DNA from: Nitrospira sp.
GTDB lineage: Bacteria; Nitrospirota; Nitrospiria; Nitrospirales; Nitrospiraceae
NCBI GenBank assembly: GCA_024998685.1
Contig: JACOEH010000003.1
Span: forward strand, 62,001 to 126,000
Length of the DNA: 64,000 nucleotides
Direction of reading: 5' to 3'
In this document: in pieces, positions 38,007 to 47,124 of the stretch
Position numbering within the stretch: the stretch's first letter is position 1
How the letters are laid out: every line of letters begins with the position of its first letter
Notes under the pieces: generated by a model
Database searches by the model: none
Told to the model about the DNA's origin: nothing
The model's input: only the letters and a program-made list of their open reading frames with translations
Made by a program: the position numbers and the translations under genes

Positions 38007-39454
38007 AGCTGAACACCGACATGCGGGTCAATCGGATTAGTGATGAGGTATGGGAAATTCCTGTTACTGAAAAATCAGGCATGCTCGTACCTGCACGAAT
38101 CTATGCCACTCCGGCTATCCTTCAATCAATGGATGCCGGAGTATTCGAGCAGGTTACAAACGTCGCGTGTCTTCCTGGAATTAGACGATATGCGCTGTGC
38201 ATGCCGGATGGCCATTGGGGCTATGGTTTTCCCATTGGAGGTGTCGCCGCATTTGATGTCCGATCGGGAATCATTTCGCCTGGAGGTGTCGGCTATGATG
38301 TCAATTGTGGCATGCGCCTCATCAGAACCGATCTTACACAGGAAGATGCGCAGCCACATCTTGATCGATTGCTGATGGAGTTATTTCGCCGGGTGCCGGC
38401 TGGAGTGGGTGCAAGCGGGTTTGTACATTTGAATCGCTCCTCGTTTGAACAAGTGATGACCAACGGGGCTCGATGGTGTATTGAGCAGGGATTCGGTTGG
38501 CATCGTGATCTGGAAGCAATTGAAGAAGGAGGATGCATAACCGGCGCCGACCCCTCAAAAGTCAGCGACCAGGCAGTCAGTCGGGGAATCAATCAGTTAG
38601 GGACCTTGGGGTCAGGTAACCACTATCTCGAGGTACAGGTGGTAGCCAGTGATCGGGTATGTGACAAAGAGACTGCTTCAGCTTGGGGGATCACCGGCCA
38701 CAATCAGATTGTCATCATGGTTCACTGCGGGTCACGTGGGTTTGGCCACCAGGTCGCGAGCGACTATCTCAAGGTATTTGAACGAGCGATGCGGCGATAT
38801 GGGATTTCCGTGAAGGATCAGCAATTAGCCTGTGCCCCGTTTACATCAGTCGAAGGGCAGGATTATTTCTCGGCTATGAATTGTGCGGCCAATACCGCTT
38901 TCGCCAATCGCCAAGTGATTACTCATCAGATCCGCGAATCCTTCGCCGCTGTATTCGGTCGATCAGCAGAAGAGATGGGTATGGAGCTGGTCTATGATGT
39001 GGCGCACAATATCGCCAAAGTGGAGCGGTATCCGGAAGGGGAATTGGTGGTCCATCGGAAAGGTTCAACGAGAGCATTGGGCCCCGGAAGCCCCGATCTC
39101 CCGCCACGATATCGTATGACGGGTCAACCGGTGATTTGCGGCGGTTCAATGGAAACCGGATCCTATCTATTGGTGGGGACGGAAGGAGCGATGGAGGATA
39201 CTTTCGCTTCGACGATGCATGGGTCGGGGCGAACGATGTCGAGGGCTCAGGCAAAGAAGGCTGTTCGTGGTGAACAGATACAGCAGCAAATGAAACAACG
39301 AGGGATCATTGTGAAGGCCGTTTCTATATCAGGTTTGGCAGAGGAGGCAGGTTTCGCTTACAAGAATATCTCCGAGGTCGTTGAAGCAGTCGATCGTGCG
39401 GGAATCACCAAAACAGTGGCGGAACTCCGACCGATCGGCAATATAAAGGGCTAG
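38003..39454 (+). CDS. rtcB: RNA-splicing ligase RtcB
   Basis: 483-residue GTP- and Mn-dependent ligase joining 2',3'-cyclic phosphate (or 3'-phosphate) and 5'-OH RNA ends. Metal and GTP sites are visible in MPDGHWGYGFPIGG, GVGYDVNCGMRL, LGSGNHYLEV, VHCGSRGFGHQ and the late HGSGRTMSR that holds the guanylylated His region. ATG at 38003 overlaps the archease stop. Likely roles are RNA repair or tRNA healing; no rtcR or rtcA is present. Confidence 0.96.
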   Translation: MKLNTDMRVNRISDEVWEIPVTEKSGMLVPARIYATPAILQSMDAGVFEQVTNVACLPGIRRYALCMPDGHWGYGFPIGGVAAFDVRSGIISPGGVGYDVNCGMRLIRTDLTQEDAQPHLDRLLMELFRRVPAGVGASGFVHLNRSSFEQVMTNGARWCIEQGFGWHRDLEAIEEGGCITGADPSKVSDQAVSRGINQLGTLGSGNHYLEVQVVASDRVCDKETASAWGITGHNQIVIMVHCGSRGFGHQVASDYLKVFERAMRRYGISVKDQQLACAPFTSVEGQDYFSAMNCAANTAFANRQVITHQIRESFAAVFGRSAEEMGMELVYDVAHNIAKVERYPEGELVVHRKGSTRALGPGSPDLPPRYRMTGQPVICGGSMETGSYLLVGTEGAMEDTFASTMHGSGRTMSRAQAKKAVRGEQIQQQMKQRGIIVKAVSISGLAEEAGFAYKNISEVVEAVDRAGITKTVAELRPIGNIKG

Positions 39455-39546
39455 CAACGCACGGTCTTGCAATTTGCTGTCCGATTTCGAAGCTCATTCA
39501 GCTCTACGAATCCAACCTGTATGCGGTTACGCATCTGATCGAACCT

Positions 39547-40962
39547 CTACGCGGCTTTGGCTGTTCGACGTTTTGCCGCTTGTCCCAAGATGTCGAGCGC
39601 GGCAATTCGATACGCTTCGGCATAAGTTGGAAAGTTGAAGACATTGTCGATAAACGATTCGATCGTTGTGCCGTTTTGAAGAGCTAATTGTCCTAAATGC
39701 ACCAGTTCCGTGGCGGAATCTCCGACGACTTGTATCCCGAGTAACCGCTCACCGGCTGGATCAGCTACCATCTTGAGGAGGCCGTGGCCAGCCCCCGATA
39801 TCTGGGCGCGGGCGATTTCCTCAAACTTCGCCCGTCCGATCAACGGATCTCGATAGCGCTCCCTGGCAGCCACCTCATCAAGGCCGATACTGGCCATTTC
39901 CGGGATCGTATAGATGCCCAAAGGAATGGTCGAGGCTGCATCACCGATCGGGAGATTGAGGGCGTGGCGGACGGCGCGTCGGCCGTGCTCCATGGCTTTG
40001 GACGCCAATGCCGGCGCTCCGACCATATCACCGACGGCATAAATGTGGAGGACGTTCGTCTGGCAGTATTGATTCACAGGAATCACGCCTTTATCAGAAA
40101 CGATGATCCCCGCTGCGGAGAGATTCAGGTCTTCGACGTTGGCCTGCCGCCCTAAGGCGACCAGCATCTTTTCAGTATTGATGGTTGTTCCATCGCTCAG
40201 TTCCGTGGCGACGTGTGCAATCTCGTTCCATCGCACCTTCTCAATATGCTGTCCGCCGAGGTAACGCCCGCCCTGCTGTTCAAAGCTTTTGATGAACTGT
40301 TCGACCAGCTCTCGGTCCATAAATTGAAGCGGATAGGGAGCGCGATCGATCAGAGTGACTTCTACTCCCAACAGCGCAAAGATGGAAGCATACTCGCAGC
40401 CGATCACACCACCTCCGACCACGGCCAGTGACTGTGGCAAGTACATCATGGAAAGAAGCGAGTCGCTGTCAAGGATGTGCTCATGGTCGACCGGAATCTG
40501 CTCGGGGTTTCGCGGGCGCGAGCCCGTGGCGACCACAATGGTATCGGCGGTGAATTGTTGTTGTATGCCATCCACGGTTTGCATCTCGATCGTGTGCTCA
40601 CTAAGGAAGCGCGCCCGTCCGTGAAACAGCGAGATGCCGTTGCGCCGAATCTGGCGGCTCATAAATGAGTCGTGTGCTTGGACGACGTCTTCAAGACGGC
40701 TCAAGAGGGTTGCAATTTGAGTATCCGGCTTCAGACTGAATTGAAACGCTTCTCCCGCCCGTTTGAGCCGATCCAGATGGAGAGCGCTTTCTCGCAATGT
40801 TTTGCTGGGAATCGTTCCGCGATAGACACAACTGCCGCCGATGCCTCGTTCTCGCTCAAGCAAGGCGACACGCTTTCCGGCTTTGGCACCCTGAACCGCC
40901 GCTTTTTGACCTGCCGGCCCGGCTCCGATGACGATGATATCGAATGCAACGGATGTGCTCAT
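39547..40962 (-). CDS. sthA: Soluble (Si-specific) NAD(P)+ transhydrogenase
   Basis: 471-residue flavoprotein of the pyridine nucleotide-disulfide family. FAD site IVIGAGPAGQKAAVQ near residue 10. The redox motif region reads GGSCVYRGTIPSK with a single Cys where lipoamide dehydrogenases have CxxxxC, which matches SthA. VVGGGVIGCEYA is the NAD site and YAVGDMVGAP the second FAD site. It exchanges hydride between NADPH and NAD. The start overlaps the HDOD stop in ATGA. Confidence 0.92.
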   Translation of the reverse strand: MSTSVAFDIIVIGAGPAGQKAAVQGAKAGKRVALLERERGIGGSCVYRGTIPSKTLRESALHLDRLKRAGEAFQFSLKPDTQIATLLSRLEDVVQAHDSFMSRQIRRNGISLFHGRARFLSEHTIEMQTVDGIQQQFTADTIVVATGSRPRNPEQIPVDHEHILDSDSLLSMMYLPQSLAVVGGGVIGCEYASIFALLGVEVTLIDRAPYPLQFMDRELVEQFIKSFEQQGGRYLGGQHIEKVRWNEIAHVATELSDGTTINTEKMLVALGRQANVEDLNLSAAGIIVSDKGVIPVNQYCQTNVLHIYAVGDMVGAPALASKAMEHGRRAVRHALNLPIGDAASTIPLGIYTIPEMASIGLDEVAARERYRDPLIGRAKFEEIARAQISGAGHGLLKMVADPAGERLLGIQVVGDSATELVHLGQLALQNGTTIESFIDNVFNFPTYAEAYRIAALDILGQAAKRRTAKAA

Positions 40963-41822
40963 AGATTCAGCGCATTCACTACCGACAGCACGTGGTCCTT
41001 CCTGGTCAGAAGCTGATCGATGTCGTTGGGGTATAGGTTGAGCTCTCCGAAGACCGGATGAGCACGGAGCGTCTCTTCCTGCATAGCATCAGGTGCAAGG
41101 AGGTGACTCGCCAGTCTATCGGCGGCACAGGTGAGCAGGCACTCTTGACGGAATGAATCGGCGTGGTCGTAATCTTCGCAATATCGGATTGCTGCCGCTA
41201 CTTGCTTAGGCAGACTCCATTTTTCTGCGATGAGGGCACCGACGCGGGAATGGTAGCCATCGACCCATCCATGTAATACCGATTTCTCAACTGTAACTCG
41301 TTGCGCATGCGCAAGGGTCGCCACCGTTTGCAATACGACGGGTTTTCCGATTTCGTGCAGCAGCCCACAAAGGTATGCGCTTTCGACATTGACACGTCTC
41401 ATGCGGGCGACTTCCTTAGCGAAGGCTCCGCTCGCCAGGGAGTGACGCCACAGTCGTTTCACGTCCTCCTCATGCCCCGGCACTTTGAACGCACCGGACT
41501 TCAATGAAGCCGTGAAGGCAATTTCGGACAGCAGAGTAATGCCCAGCATAGCCACCGCATGCTGGAGAGAGATTACAGGGCTGCGGGGCATATAGGCCGG
41601 TGAATTGGCGATTCGCATGACATGCGCAGCCAGTGCTTGATCCTGATGGATCAAAGATGAGAGCTTCGCCGCATCGGAAGCGGGATCCGCCGCCAGTGCC
41701 AGCACCTGGCTGGCCGCTTGTGGAAGGAGGGGAAGCTCAACTTCTCCCGCCTCAAGTTTCTGAATCAGGGCTTGTTCCAGCCGTTCAACTGAGGTGGCTG
41801 CCGATCCTATTTCAGAAGCCAT
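40959..41822 (-). CDS. HDOD-domain protein
   Basis: 287 residues carrying one HDOD domain, an HD-related output domain lacking full catalytic residues (ELPLLPQAASQVLALAAD, then AAHVMRIANSPAYMPRS and LLHEIGKPVVLQ). Such proteins act in signalling, often with chemotaxis or cyclic di-GMP systems. ATG at 41822. It is 4-bp overlapped with sthA. The IS right upstream (41902-43315) lies 80 bp from its start and could have displaced its promoter. Confidence 0.88.
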   Translation of the reverse strand: MASEIGSAATSVERLEQALIQKLEAGEVELPLLPQAASQVLALAADPASDAAKLSSLIHQDQALAAHVMRIANSPAYMPRSPVISLQHAVAMLGITLLSEIAFTASLKSGAFKVPGHEEDVKRLWRHSLASGAFAKEVARMRRVNVESAYLCGLLHEIGKPVVLQTVATLAHAQRVTVEKSVLHGWVDGYHSRVGALIAEKWSLPKQVAAAIRYCEDYDHADSFRQECLLTCAADRLASHLLAPDAMQEETLRAHPVFGELNLYPNDIDQLLTRKDHVLSVVNALNL

Positions 41823-41884
41823 ATGGATCTGCTCCTCGAGTGCGAGATATGTGGGTGACGACCTCCTTTTTCGGCTGCTTTCCT

Positions 41885-41901
41885 ATAAAAGTTTAGTGAT
41901 C
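41885..41901 (+). repeat. 17-bp direct repeat, left of IS
   Basis: ATAAAAGTTTAGTGATC at 41885-41901 is found again, unchanged, at 43316-43332. The two copies flank the element exactly and are read as the target-site duplication made at insertion. Confidence 0.9.
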
Positions 41902-43315
41902 TGTAATCTCAAAATGATAATGTCCGGTTTCGCCAAAGTAGAAATGTCCTCTTCGTTGATAGACTCCCCGCTCATAGAAGGAGGGGGGGATGGTCGGAGA
42001 GGAGAGAGTGGCGATGAGTGTCAAGGAGTTGCGGCGGGTCCATGTGATCCGCCAGGTAGTGGAGAAGAGGCTCACGCAGAAGGAAGCGGGCACAGTGTTG
42101 GGCCTGACAGATCGGCAGATCCGACGCCTGAAGCGACGGGTGGAGCAGGAAGGCGATCAGGGGCTGGTCCATCGGGGACGGGGCCGCCCCTCGAACCGGC
42201 GGATCCCCGAGGGGCGCAAGATGAAGATCCTCCGACTCTACGAGACGCGGTATGAGGACTTTGGGCCAACGTTGGCGGCGGAGAAGCTGGCCGAGCGCCA
42301 TGGGATCACGCTCAGTGAGGAGACGCTGCGAGGCTGGCTCCTGGAGAAGGGGATGACGCACTTCCAGCGGCGCAAGCGCCCGCCCCGCGCGTGGCGGGCG
42401 CGGAAGGCGCATGTTGGGGAGCTGGTGCAGCTCGATGGAGCGCAGCATGACTGGTTGGAGGGGCGCGGCCCGGCGTGCGGCGTGATGGCGTACATTGATG
42501 ATGCCTCGAGTCGGGTGTAGGCCCGGTTCTATGACCATGCAGGGACGATCCCGGCGATGGACAGCTTCCAGCGCTACGCGCGGCGGTATGGGGTGCCGCT
42601 GGCGCTCTATGCGGATACGCATACGACGTATCGGTCCCCAGCTGAGCCGACCATGGAGGAGCAACTGGTCGGCCCGACGCCCCGGAGTCAGTTTGGGCGG
42701 GCGCTGAAGGCGTGGGGCGTGGAATTGCTCGCGGCCCACTCGCCGTAGGCCAAGGGCCGGGTGGAGCGGCTCTTCAAGACCTTCCAAGATCGGTTGAGCA
42801 AGGAGCTGCGATTGGCAGGGATTGCGACCTTGGAGGACGCGAACCGCTTCTTGGAGCACGACCTGCCAGTCTACAACCGGCGCTTTGCCGTGGCTCCAGC
42901 GCAACCCGCCAATCTGCATCGGCCCAAGCCACTGGTCCGAGACTTGGACCGGTGTCTGTGCATCAAGACTCTCCGATGCCTACGCAAGGACTTGACGATT
43001 GCGCATGAGGGACAGCTCTATCAAATTCACGACCCGGTCCGGGCCACGCACGTGCACGTGGAAGAACAGATTGCTGGGACGCTGCGGCTCACGCACCCCG
43101 GACGGGCACTTAGCTTTCACGTCATCGCGGCACGGCCGGTGCCGGTGGGAACGGTCAAGACTCTGCCCCGCTCCCACCGCCCGGTCACGCCGAGACCGAC
43201 CCCTCCGTGGCGCACACGATGGCTGCCAGAACGAGGCTCACATCCGGTGGCGACCGGAACATAAACCGGACATTGCTACTGTGGGAGAAAGAGGACATTT
43301 CTAAATTGGGTTGAC
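41902..43315 (+). mobile_element. ISNCY (IS1202-type) insertion sequence, 1414 bp
   Basis: Bounded by identical 17-bp direct repeats. The two ends, both starting TGT, align over 24 bp with 16 matches and share AATGTCC at the same distance from each end (position 18). Subterminal AATGTCC copies are repeated inside both ends. It carries one DDE transposase, read rightward and interrupted by two TAG codons. It sits between the HDOD gene and the coiled-coil gene. Such long duplications are, as I recall, seen in part of the IS1202 group; this needs checking. Confidence 0.87.
41990..43264 (+). pseudogene. ISNCY-type DDE transposase with two in-frame TAG codons
   Basis: One reading frame runs from ATG 41990 (ribosome site GAAGGAGGGGGG) to TAA 43262-43264 but is broken by TAG at 42518-42520 and TAG at 42746-42748. 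It has helix-turn-helix regions near the start (LTQKEAGTVLGLTDRQIRRL) and the catalytic set D, D and E in QLDGAQHDW, LYADTHTTY and GRVERLF. The first TAG sits where Tyr is expected (RV-ARFYDH) and the second where Gln is expected (AHSP-AKGRVERLF). No frameshift is present. Without TAG suppression it would yield a 176-residue fragment lacking the last two catalytic residues. Confidence 0.85.
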
Positions 43316-43332
43316 ATAAAAGTTTAGTGATC
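43316..43332 (+). repeat. 17-bp direct repeat, right of IS
   Basis: ATAAAAGTTTAGTGATC, identical to the copy at 41885-41901. It ends directly before a likely -35 element of the next gene, so insertion did not break that promoter. Confidence 0.9.
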
Positions 43333-43361
43333 GTGACTTTGGAATCGCCACAGACTATACT
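43333..43361 (+). promoter_or_regulatory. Possible sigma-70 promoter of the coiled-coil gene
   Basis: A -10 box TATACT at 43356-43361 has a -35-like GTGACT at 43333-43338 with a 17-bp spacer, 23 bp before the ATG at 43385. The match at -35 is only partial. Confidence 0.4.
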
Positions 43362-43384
43362 TTGGCCTTCATTATGAGGGAGTC

Positions 43385-43822
43385 ATGAATCGCGGTTGGT
43401 TGGCGGCTGGTGTCGTATCAGTGGCATTGGCGAGTCTGGTCCCTTGGTCAGGCACGGCAGCGGAATCCAACGCGAGTGCCGAAAAAGTTGTGAAAGAGAC
43501 CCAGGAAGCGATCGAGGCCACCAAGGAGTATACCGCTCAACAAAAGGAGACTTTTCAACGGAAGGCACAACAGGAATTGGCGGCGATCCAGCGACAAATC
43601 ATTGGGCTACGTGAGAAGATTGCGAAAGTCTCTGAATCCACACGAGCCGATTTTCAGAAGTCACTCAATGAGTTGGAAAAGAAAAAGGATGGGGTCAAGG
43701 AGAGGTTGGATGAATTGAAGGGGGCTACTGGCACAAAATGGCATGAAGTTCGGGAACGGATGAACAACGCTCTGAACGAACTCAAACACTCATACCAGAA
43801 ACTGTTGTCCCATATGCCGTAG
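43385..43822 (+). CDS. Exported coiled-coil protein
   Basis: 145 residues with a signal peptide (MNRGWLAAGVVSVALASLVP, cleavage near GTAAES). The mature part is almost wholly charged helix, with KQETFQRKAQQELAAIQRQ-like heptads and ELEKKKDGVKERLDELKG, giving a long coiled coil. No family name recognised; such proteins often sit in the periplasm or envelope. ATG at 43385 has a GAGGGAGTC ribosome site. Confidence 0.75.
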   Translation: MNRGWLAAGVVSVALASLVPWSGTAAESNASAEKVVKETQEAIEATKEYTAQQKETFQRKAQQELAAIQRQIIGLREKIAKVSESTRADFQKSLNELEKKKDGVKERLDELKGATGTKWHEVRERMNNALNELKHSYQKLLSHMP

Positions 43823-43856
43823 CGTCGATTTCTGTGTGCCGAGACAGAGGAGCTTT

Positions 43857-44177
43857 ATGAAGGTCGTGACACTTGCCGATTTCCAGCAGTTCACCGGCGA
43901 CAAGATGAAGAAGAACAATCTGTTTCAGACGGAGCGCTTTTTCTGTGATATCTATTGTTTTGAACCTGGCCAAGAACAAAAGGGCCATGTCCATGGCAAC
44001 CAGGATAAGGTGTATATCGTTTTAGAAGGACAAGGAATATTTCAGGTCGGTACCGACTATCGAACACTTGAAGCAGGACAAGGGACTCTGGCCCCAGCCG
44101 GGGAAGAACATGGTGTGAAGAATCATGCGAGCCAGCGGTTAATAGTATTGGTGTTTGTCGCCCCCGATCCTGCCTAA
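43857..44177 (+). CDS. Small cupin-domain protein
   Basis: 106 residues forming one cupin barrel. Metal-binding His residues are in KGHVHGNQDKVYIVLEGQ and GEEHGVKNH. Single cupins of this size include small dioxygenases, isomerases and sensors, and no specific role can be assigned. The ATG at 43857 has ribosome site GAGGAGC; the frame extends back to 43836 without reason. A hairpin terminator follows. Confidence 0.82.
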   Translation: MKVVTLADFQQFTGDKMKKNNLFQTERFFCDIYCFEPGQEQKGHVHGNQDKVYIVLEGQGIFQVGTDYRTLEAGQGTLAPAGEEHGVKNHASQRLIVLVFVAPDPA

Positions 44178-44208
44178 GTCTACAAGGGAAGTAGTGCCAC
44201 GTAAACAA

Positions 44209-44238
44209 GGGAGAAGGAGCGTCATGCTCCCTCTCCCC
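44209..44238 (+). terminator. Hairpin terminator after cupin gene
   Basis: GGGAGAAGGAGC (44209-44220), a 5-nt loop GTCAT, then GCTCCCTCTCCC (44226-44237): a 12-bp stem with one mismatch, followed by T-rich CGTTGTCGTTGTTG. It lies 32 bp after the cupin stop. Confidence 0.6.
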
Positions 44239-44316
44239 GTTGTCGTTGTTGTGCTTATCCTAAATTGTACAGAGGCTTGGCCGTTACTCGGCTTCAGCTA
44301 TCTCTGAAGCGTATCT

Positions 44317-44778
44317 TTAGGGTTTGTAACACGAACGGTCGGCTGGCTTGCCCCCGTGCGAGAACTGATTTTCATATGCCATCACTTGCCAGATCTGCTC
44401 TTCGGAGATCAGGCCTTTATTGGCCTTCATCTTCGTCTTTGGGACACCTTCCGAGATACGCCAGAACCAGAACGCGTCTGAGAAGCGGCAGACGATATTC
44501 GGGTCTCGAAAATCCCGTGCGCCCTTTTTCTTTGGTGTGCCGTCTGTCCCGTGACAACTGCTGCAGTTGACCTCGGTCTTGAACTCGCCTCGATAAATCT
44601 TCCCTCCCTCCTCAATGGCTTTTGGATCAGTCCACCCACCGGCCGGCATTTTTTTGTCGGCATACTCGGGTGGAGGTGAGGGCAATGGAGGCAGATCTTC
44701 GGCGGAGGCCATGCCTCCTGAAAGCAGAAGGGCACAACCCACCATTAACGCTGAGACACCCACATTCCTTCTCCTCAT
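44317..44778 (-). CDS. Monoheme c-type cytochrome, periplasmic
   Basis: 153 residues with signal peptide (SALMVGCALLLSGGMASA). One heme site CSSCHG at about residue 72; a Met in KTKMKANKGL is a candidate axial ligand. The C-terminal layout (GLISEEQIWQVMAYENQF) parallels the cytochrome at 13481-13939 (GVITEEEAWMTIAYERTF), so the two are paralogues. Ribosome site GAGGAGG precedes the ATG. It stands alone between the cupin and transketolase. Confidence 0.91.
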   Translation of the reverse strand: MRRRNVGVSALMVGCALLLSGGMASAEDLPPLPSPPPEYADKKMPAGGWTDPKAIEEGGKIYRGEFKTEVNCSSCHGTDGTPKKKGARDFRDPNIVCRFSDAFWFWRISEGVPKTKMKANKGLISEEQIWQVMAYENQFSHGGKPADRSCYKP

Positions 44779-45064
44779 TCGTACCTCCTCATTGAATTGT
44801 AATGGATGAGTTACTTGTTTCTATTTACTGGAGTCGTCGCTCGGCCACAGTGTGCAGCGCTCTTTCGATCGGTGTGGACTATACCATATTTTTCATCGGA
44901 AAAAATGAAAACATGAAATACGCCGTGCGGTCATGTGACCTGACTTCGTGATATCGATGCAAGACCAGAGGGAATGTTTCGTAGGTGATCTTGTTTGGGC
45001 GCATCAGTGGATCAGCGATTACTCAGAAGGACTATTGTCCTTCGGACCGTTCGATGATTCAATT

Positions 45065-46936
45065 TTATTGTTCACGTACGATTTGTTTGCTTGCCTCAAC
45101 GATGGACCGCACTCCAATCCCATAGTGATCGATGAGTTCTTCAGGTTTTCCGCTATGCGGAATTTCACGAACGGCGAGTTTATGAACTCTCATGCCTTCC
45201 GTTGCCACAGCGCTGAGAACGGCATCGCCAAGACCTCCGTGGGCGTAATGATCTTCAACCGTGAGGATTCGACGTTGGGTCGCGCGACCGCTTTCCAGCA
45301 AGGTAGTTCTATCTATGGGAACGATGCTGTAGAGATCGATGACACGAACGGCAATGCCTGATGACTTCAGCTGATCATGGGCTTTCAAGGCTTCAAACAG
45401 CGTCACTCCCGCGGCCACGATTGTGAGCACATCCGATGCGCTCTGCCGGAGGGTTTTGCTGCCGCCGATGCGGAACCGTTCCTCTGGTCCGTAGAGGATC
45501 GGAGCCTTTGGTCTTCCAGCGCGTATATAGACCATTCCCTTGTGCTTCGCAGCTTCCTCGATTAAGTGATACGTTGAGTTACCGTCTGAAGGATAGAGCA
45601 CCGTCACATTCGGTTGTGCCGCCATCATGGCGATGTCTTCCAAGCCCATCTGTGACGGTCCATCTTCACCGATGCTGACGCCGACATGGGTTCCGACGAG
45701 CTTCATGTTCGAACCACTGATCGCGGCCATACGGATGAAGTCGTAAGCGCGACTGAAGAAACAGGCAAAGGTCGCTACAAACGGGATCTTATCGCAGGCG
45801 GCCAGACCGGCGGCGGTACCCACCATATTTTGCTCGGCGATGAAACTCTCAAAGAATCGATTGGGAAACTTCTTGCCGAATTTGTCGGTATACGTGGAAT
45901 TTTTTACGTCGGCGTCTAATGCGACAACCGAAGGGTTTACGGACCCCAAGGCTTCCAAGGCTACACCGAAGGCTTCACGTGTCGCGACGGAGTCACCGAT
46001 TTTATAGGGCGCGGGCGGCATCGGGCTGATGGCTTCGGGAGCGGTGCCGGGAGCCGATGGTTTTGGAACGTGAATCACGGCACCGTTCGGGCTCAATTGC
46101 TTCGTGAGTTCGTCAAGAGCCTTTTGAGTCTCTTCGCCTTTTTTAAGCGGTTTGCCGTGCCAGTCCGGCTTGTTCTCGATGAATGAAATGCCTTTGCCTT
46201 TATACGTTCTGGCCAGCAACACGGTCGGTTGGCCTTTGGTGTTGGCAGCCTCATCGAATGCCTTAAGGATGGCTGGGAGATCATGACCGTCGACGACGAT
46301 TGTATGCCAACCGAATCCAGCCCACCGGGAACGGTACGCATCCATGTCGTGCTGCAGCATGGTGGGGTCGCTCTGACCCAGTCGATTCACATCAACAATG
46401 GCGCACAAATTATCCAAACCATATTGGCGACCGATCTCAGCGGCTTCCCAAACCGACCCTTCGACCGATTCTCCATCCCCCATCAATACGTAGGTTCGGT
46501 AATTGAGCCTGTCGACGTACTTGGCATTCAATGCGATGCCGATTCCAACGGGAAGTCCTTGCCCCAGTGAACCGGTGGCCATATCGACAAAAGGCAAGCG
46601 GGGAGTCGGATGTCCTTCAAGATCGGATGTCAAGGTGCGCAATTTTAGGAGGTCGCTCTGTGGAAAGAGACCGGCCTCCGCCCACGCCGCATAGAGCAGC
46701 GGAGCCGCATGGCCTTTTGACAGGATAAAACGGTCACTGTTGGGTGCCTTTGGATTATGAGGATCGTAGCGCATGACGGAGAAAAACAATGCGGCGACGA
46801 TGTCGGCGGCGGAGGCGCAGCTTGATGGATGGCCGCTTCCGGCCTCGCTGGTGGCCCGCACGCTGTCGATGCGGAGTTGGGTGGCCTTGTTGTGTAAAGT
46901 GCTGAGTAATTCAGGGGAGGCAGCTAAATTGGCCAT
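45065..46936 (-). CDS. tkt: Transketolase
   Basis: 623-residue thiamine-diphosphate enzyme of the pentose phosphate and Calvin-type pathways. The TPP motif GDGESVEGSVWEA to VDVNRLGQ and SKGHAAPLLYA in the N-terminal half, plus the pyrimidine half with SFIAEQNMVGTAAG, show a full-length single-chain protein. The start ATG at 46936 (MANLAASPEL) has AAGGATCTCC before it; MISIPKGSP at 46963 is an alternative. It is shorter than E. coli TktA, like the animal-type enzymes. Confidence 0.94.
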   Translation of the reverse strand: MANLAASPELLSTLHNKATQLRIDSVRATSEAGSGHPSSCASAADIVAALFFSVMRYDPHNPKAPNSDRFILSKGHAAPLLYAAWAEAGLFPQSDLLKLRTLTSDLEGHPTPRLPFVDMATGSLGQGLPVGIGIALNAKYVDRLNYRTYVLMGDGESVEGSVWEAAEIGRQYGLDNLCAIVDVNRLGQSDPTMLQHDMDAYRSRWAGFGWHTIVVDGHDLPAILKAFDEAANTKGQPTVLLARTYKGKGISFIENKPDWHGKPLKKGEETQKALDELTKQLSPNGAVIHVPKPSAPGTAPEAISPMPPAPYKIGDSVATREAFGVALEALGSVNPSVVALDADVKNSTYTDKFGKKFPNRFFESFIAEQNMVGTAAGLAACDKIPFVATFACFFSRAYDFIRMAAISGSNMKLVGTHVGVSIGEDGPSQMGLEDIAMMAAQPNVTVLYPSDGNSTYHLIEEAAKHKGMVYIRAGRPKAPILYGPEERFRIGGSKTLRQSASDVLTIVAAGVTLFEALKAHDQLKSSGIAVRVIDLYSIVPIDRTTLLESGRATQRRILTVEDHYAHGGLGDAVLSAVATEGMRVHKLAVREIPHSGKPEELIDHYGIGVRSIVEASKQIVREQ

Positions 46937-47058
46937 AGGAGATCCTTTCGGGATAGAGATCAATGGACTGCACTATTTTTGAATGTATACTCTCAGCAGT
47001 AGTCCGACCTAACTTGAGGCTAACAAATCGGCTGGGTAGAGGTCAATGAAGAGACGAA

Positions 47059-47085
47059 CTCCCCTGGCAAGAAGAACCAGGGGAG
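47059..47085 (-). terminator. Hairpin terminator after FN3 lipoprotein gene
   Basis: CTCCCCTGG (47059-47067) pairs perfectly with CCAGGGGAG (47077-47085) around a 9-nt loop, 40 bp past the lipoprotein stop. On the minus strand it is followed by TTCGTCTCTTCATTG, a weak T-rich tail. Confidence 0.5.
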
Positions 47086-47124
47086 CTTTGAAGTATAGCG
47101 AAGGTGACTCGGCAAGCCGTTTGC

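Noticed and set aside
41972..42919. 315-codon open frame on the minus strand across the transposase
   Set aside because: It is antisense to a recognised DDE transposase, has no family motifs and has Arg/Pro/Leu-rich content typical of a shadow frame in high-G+C DNA.
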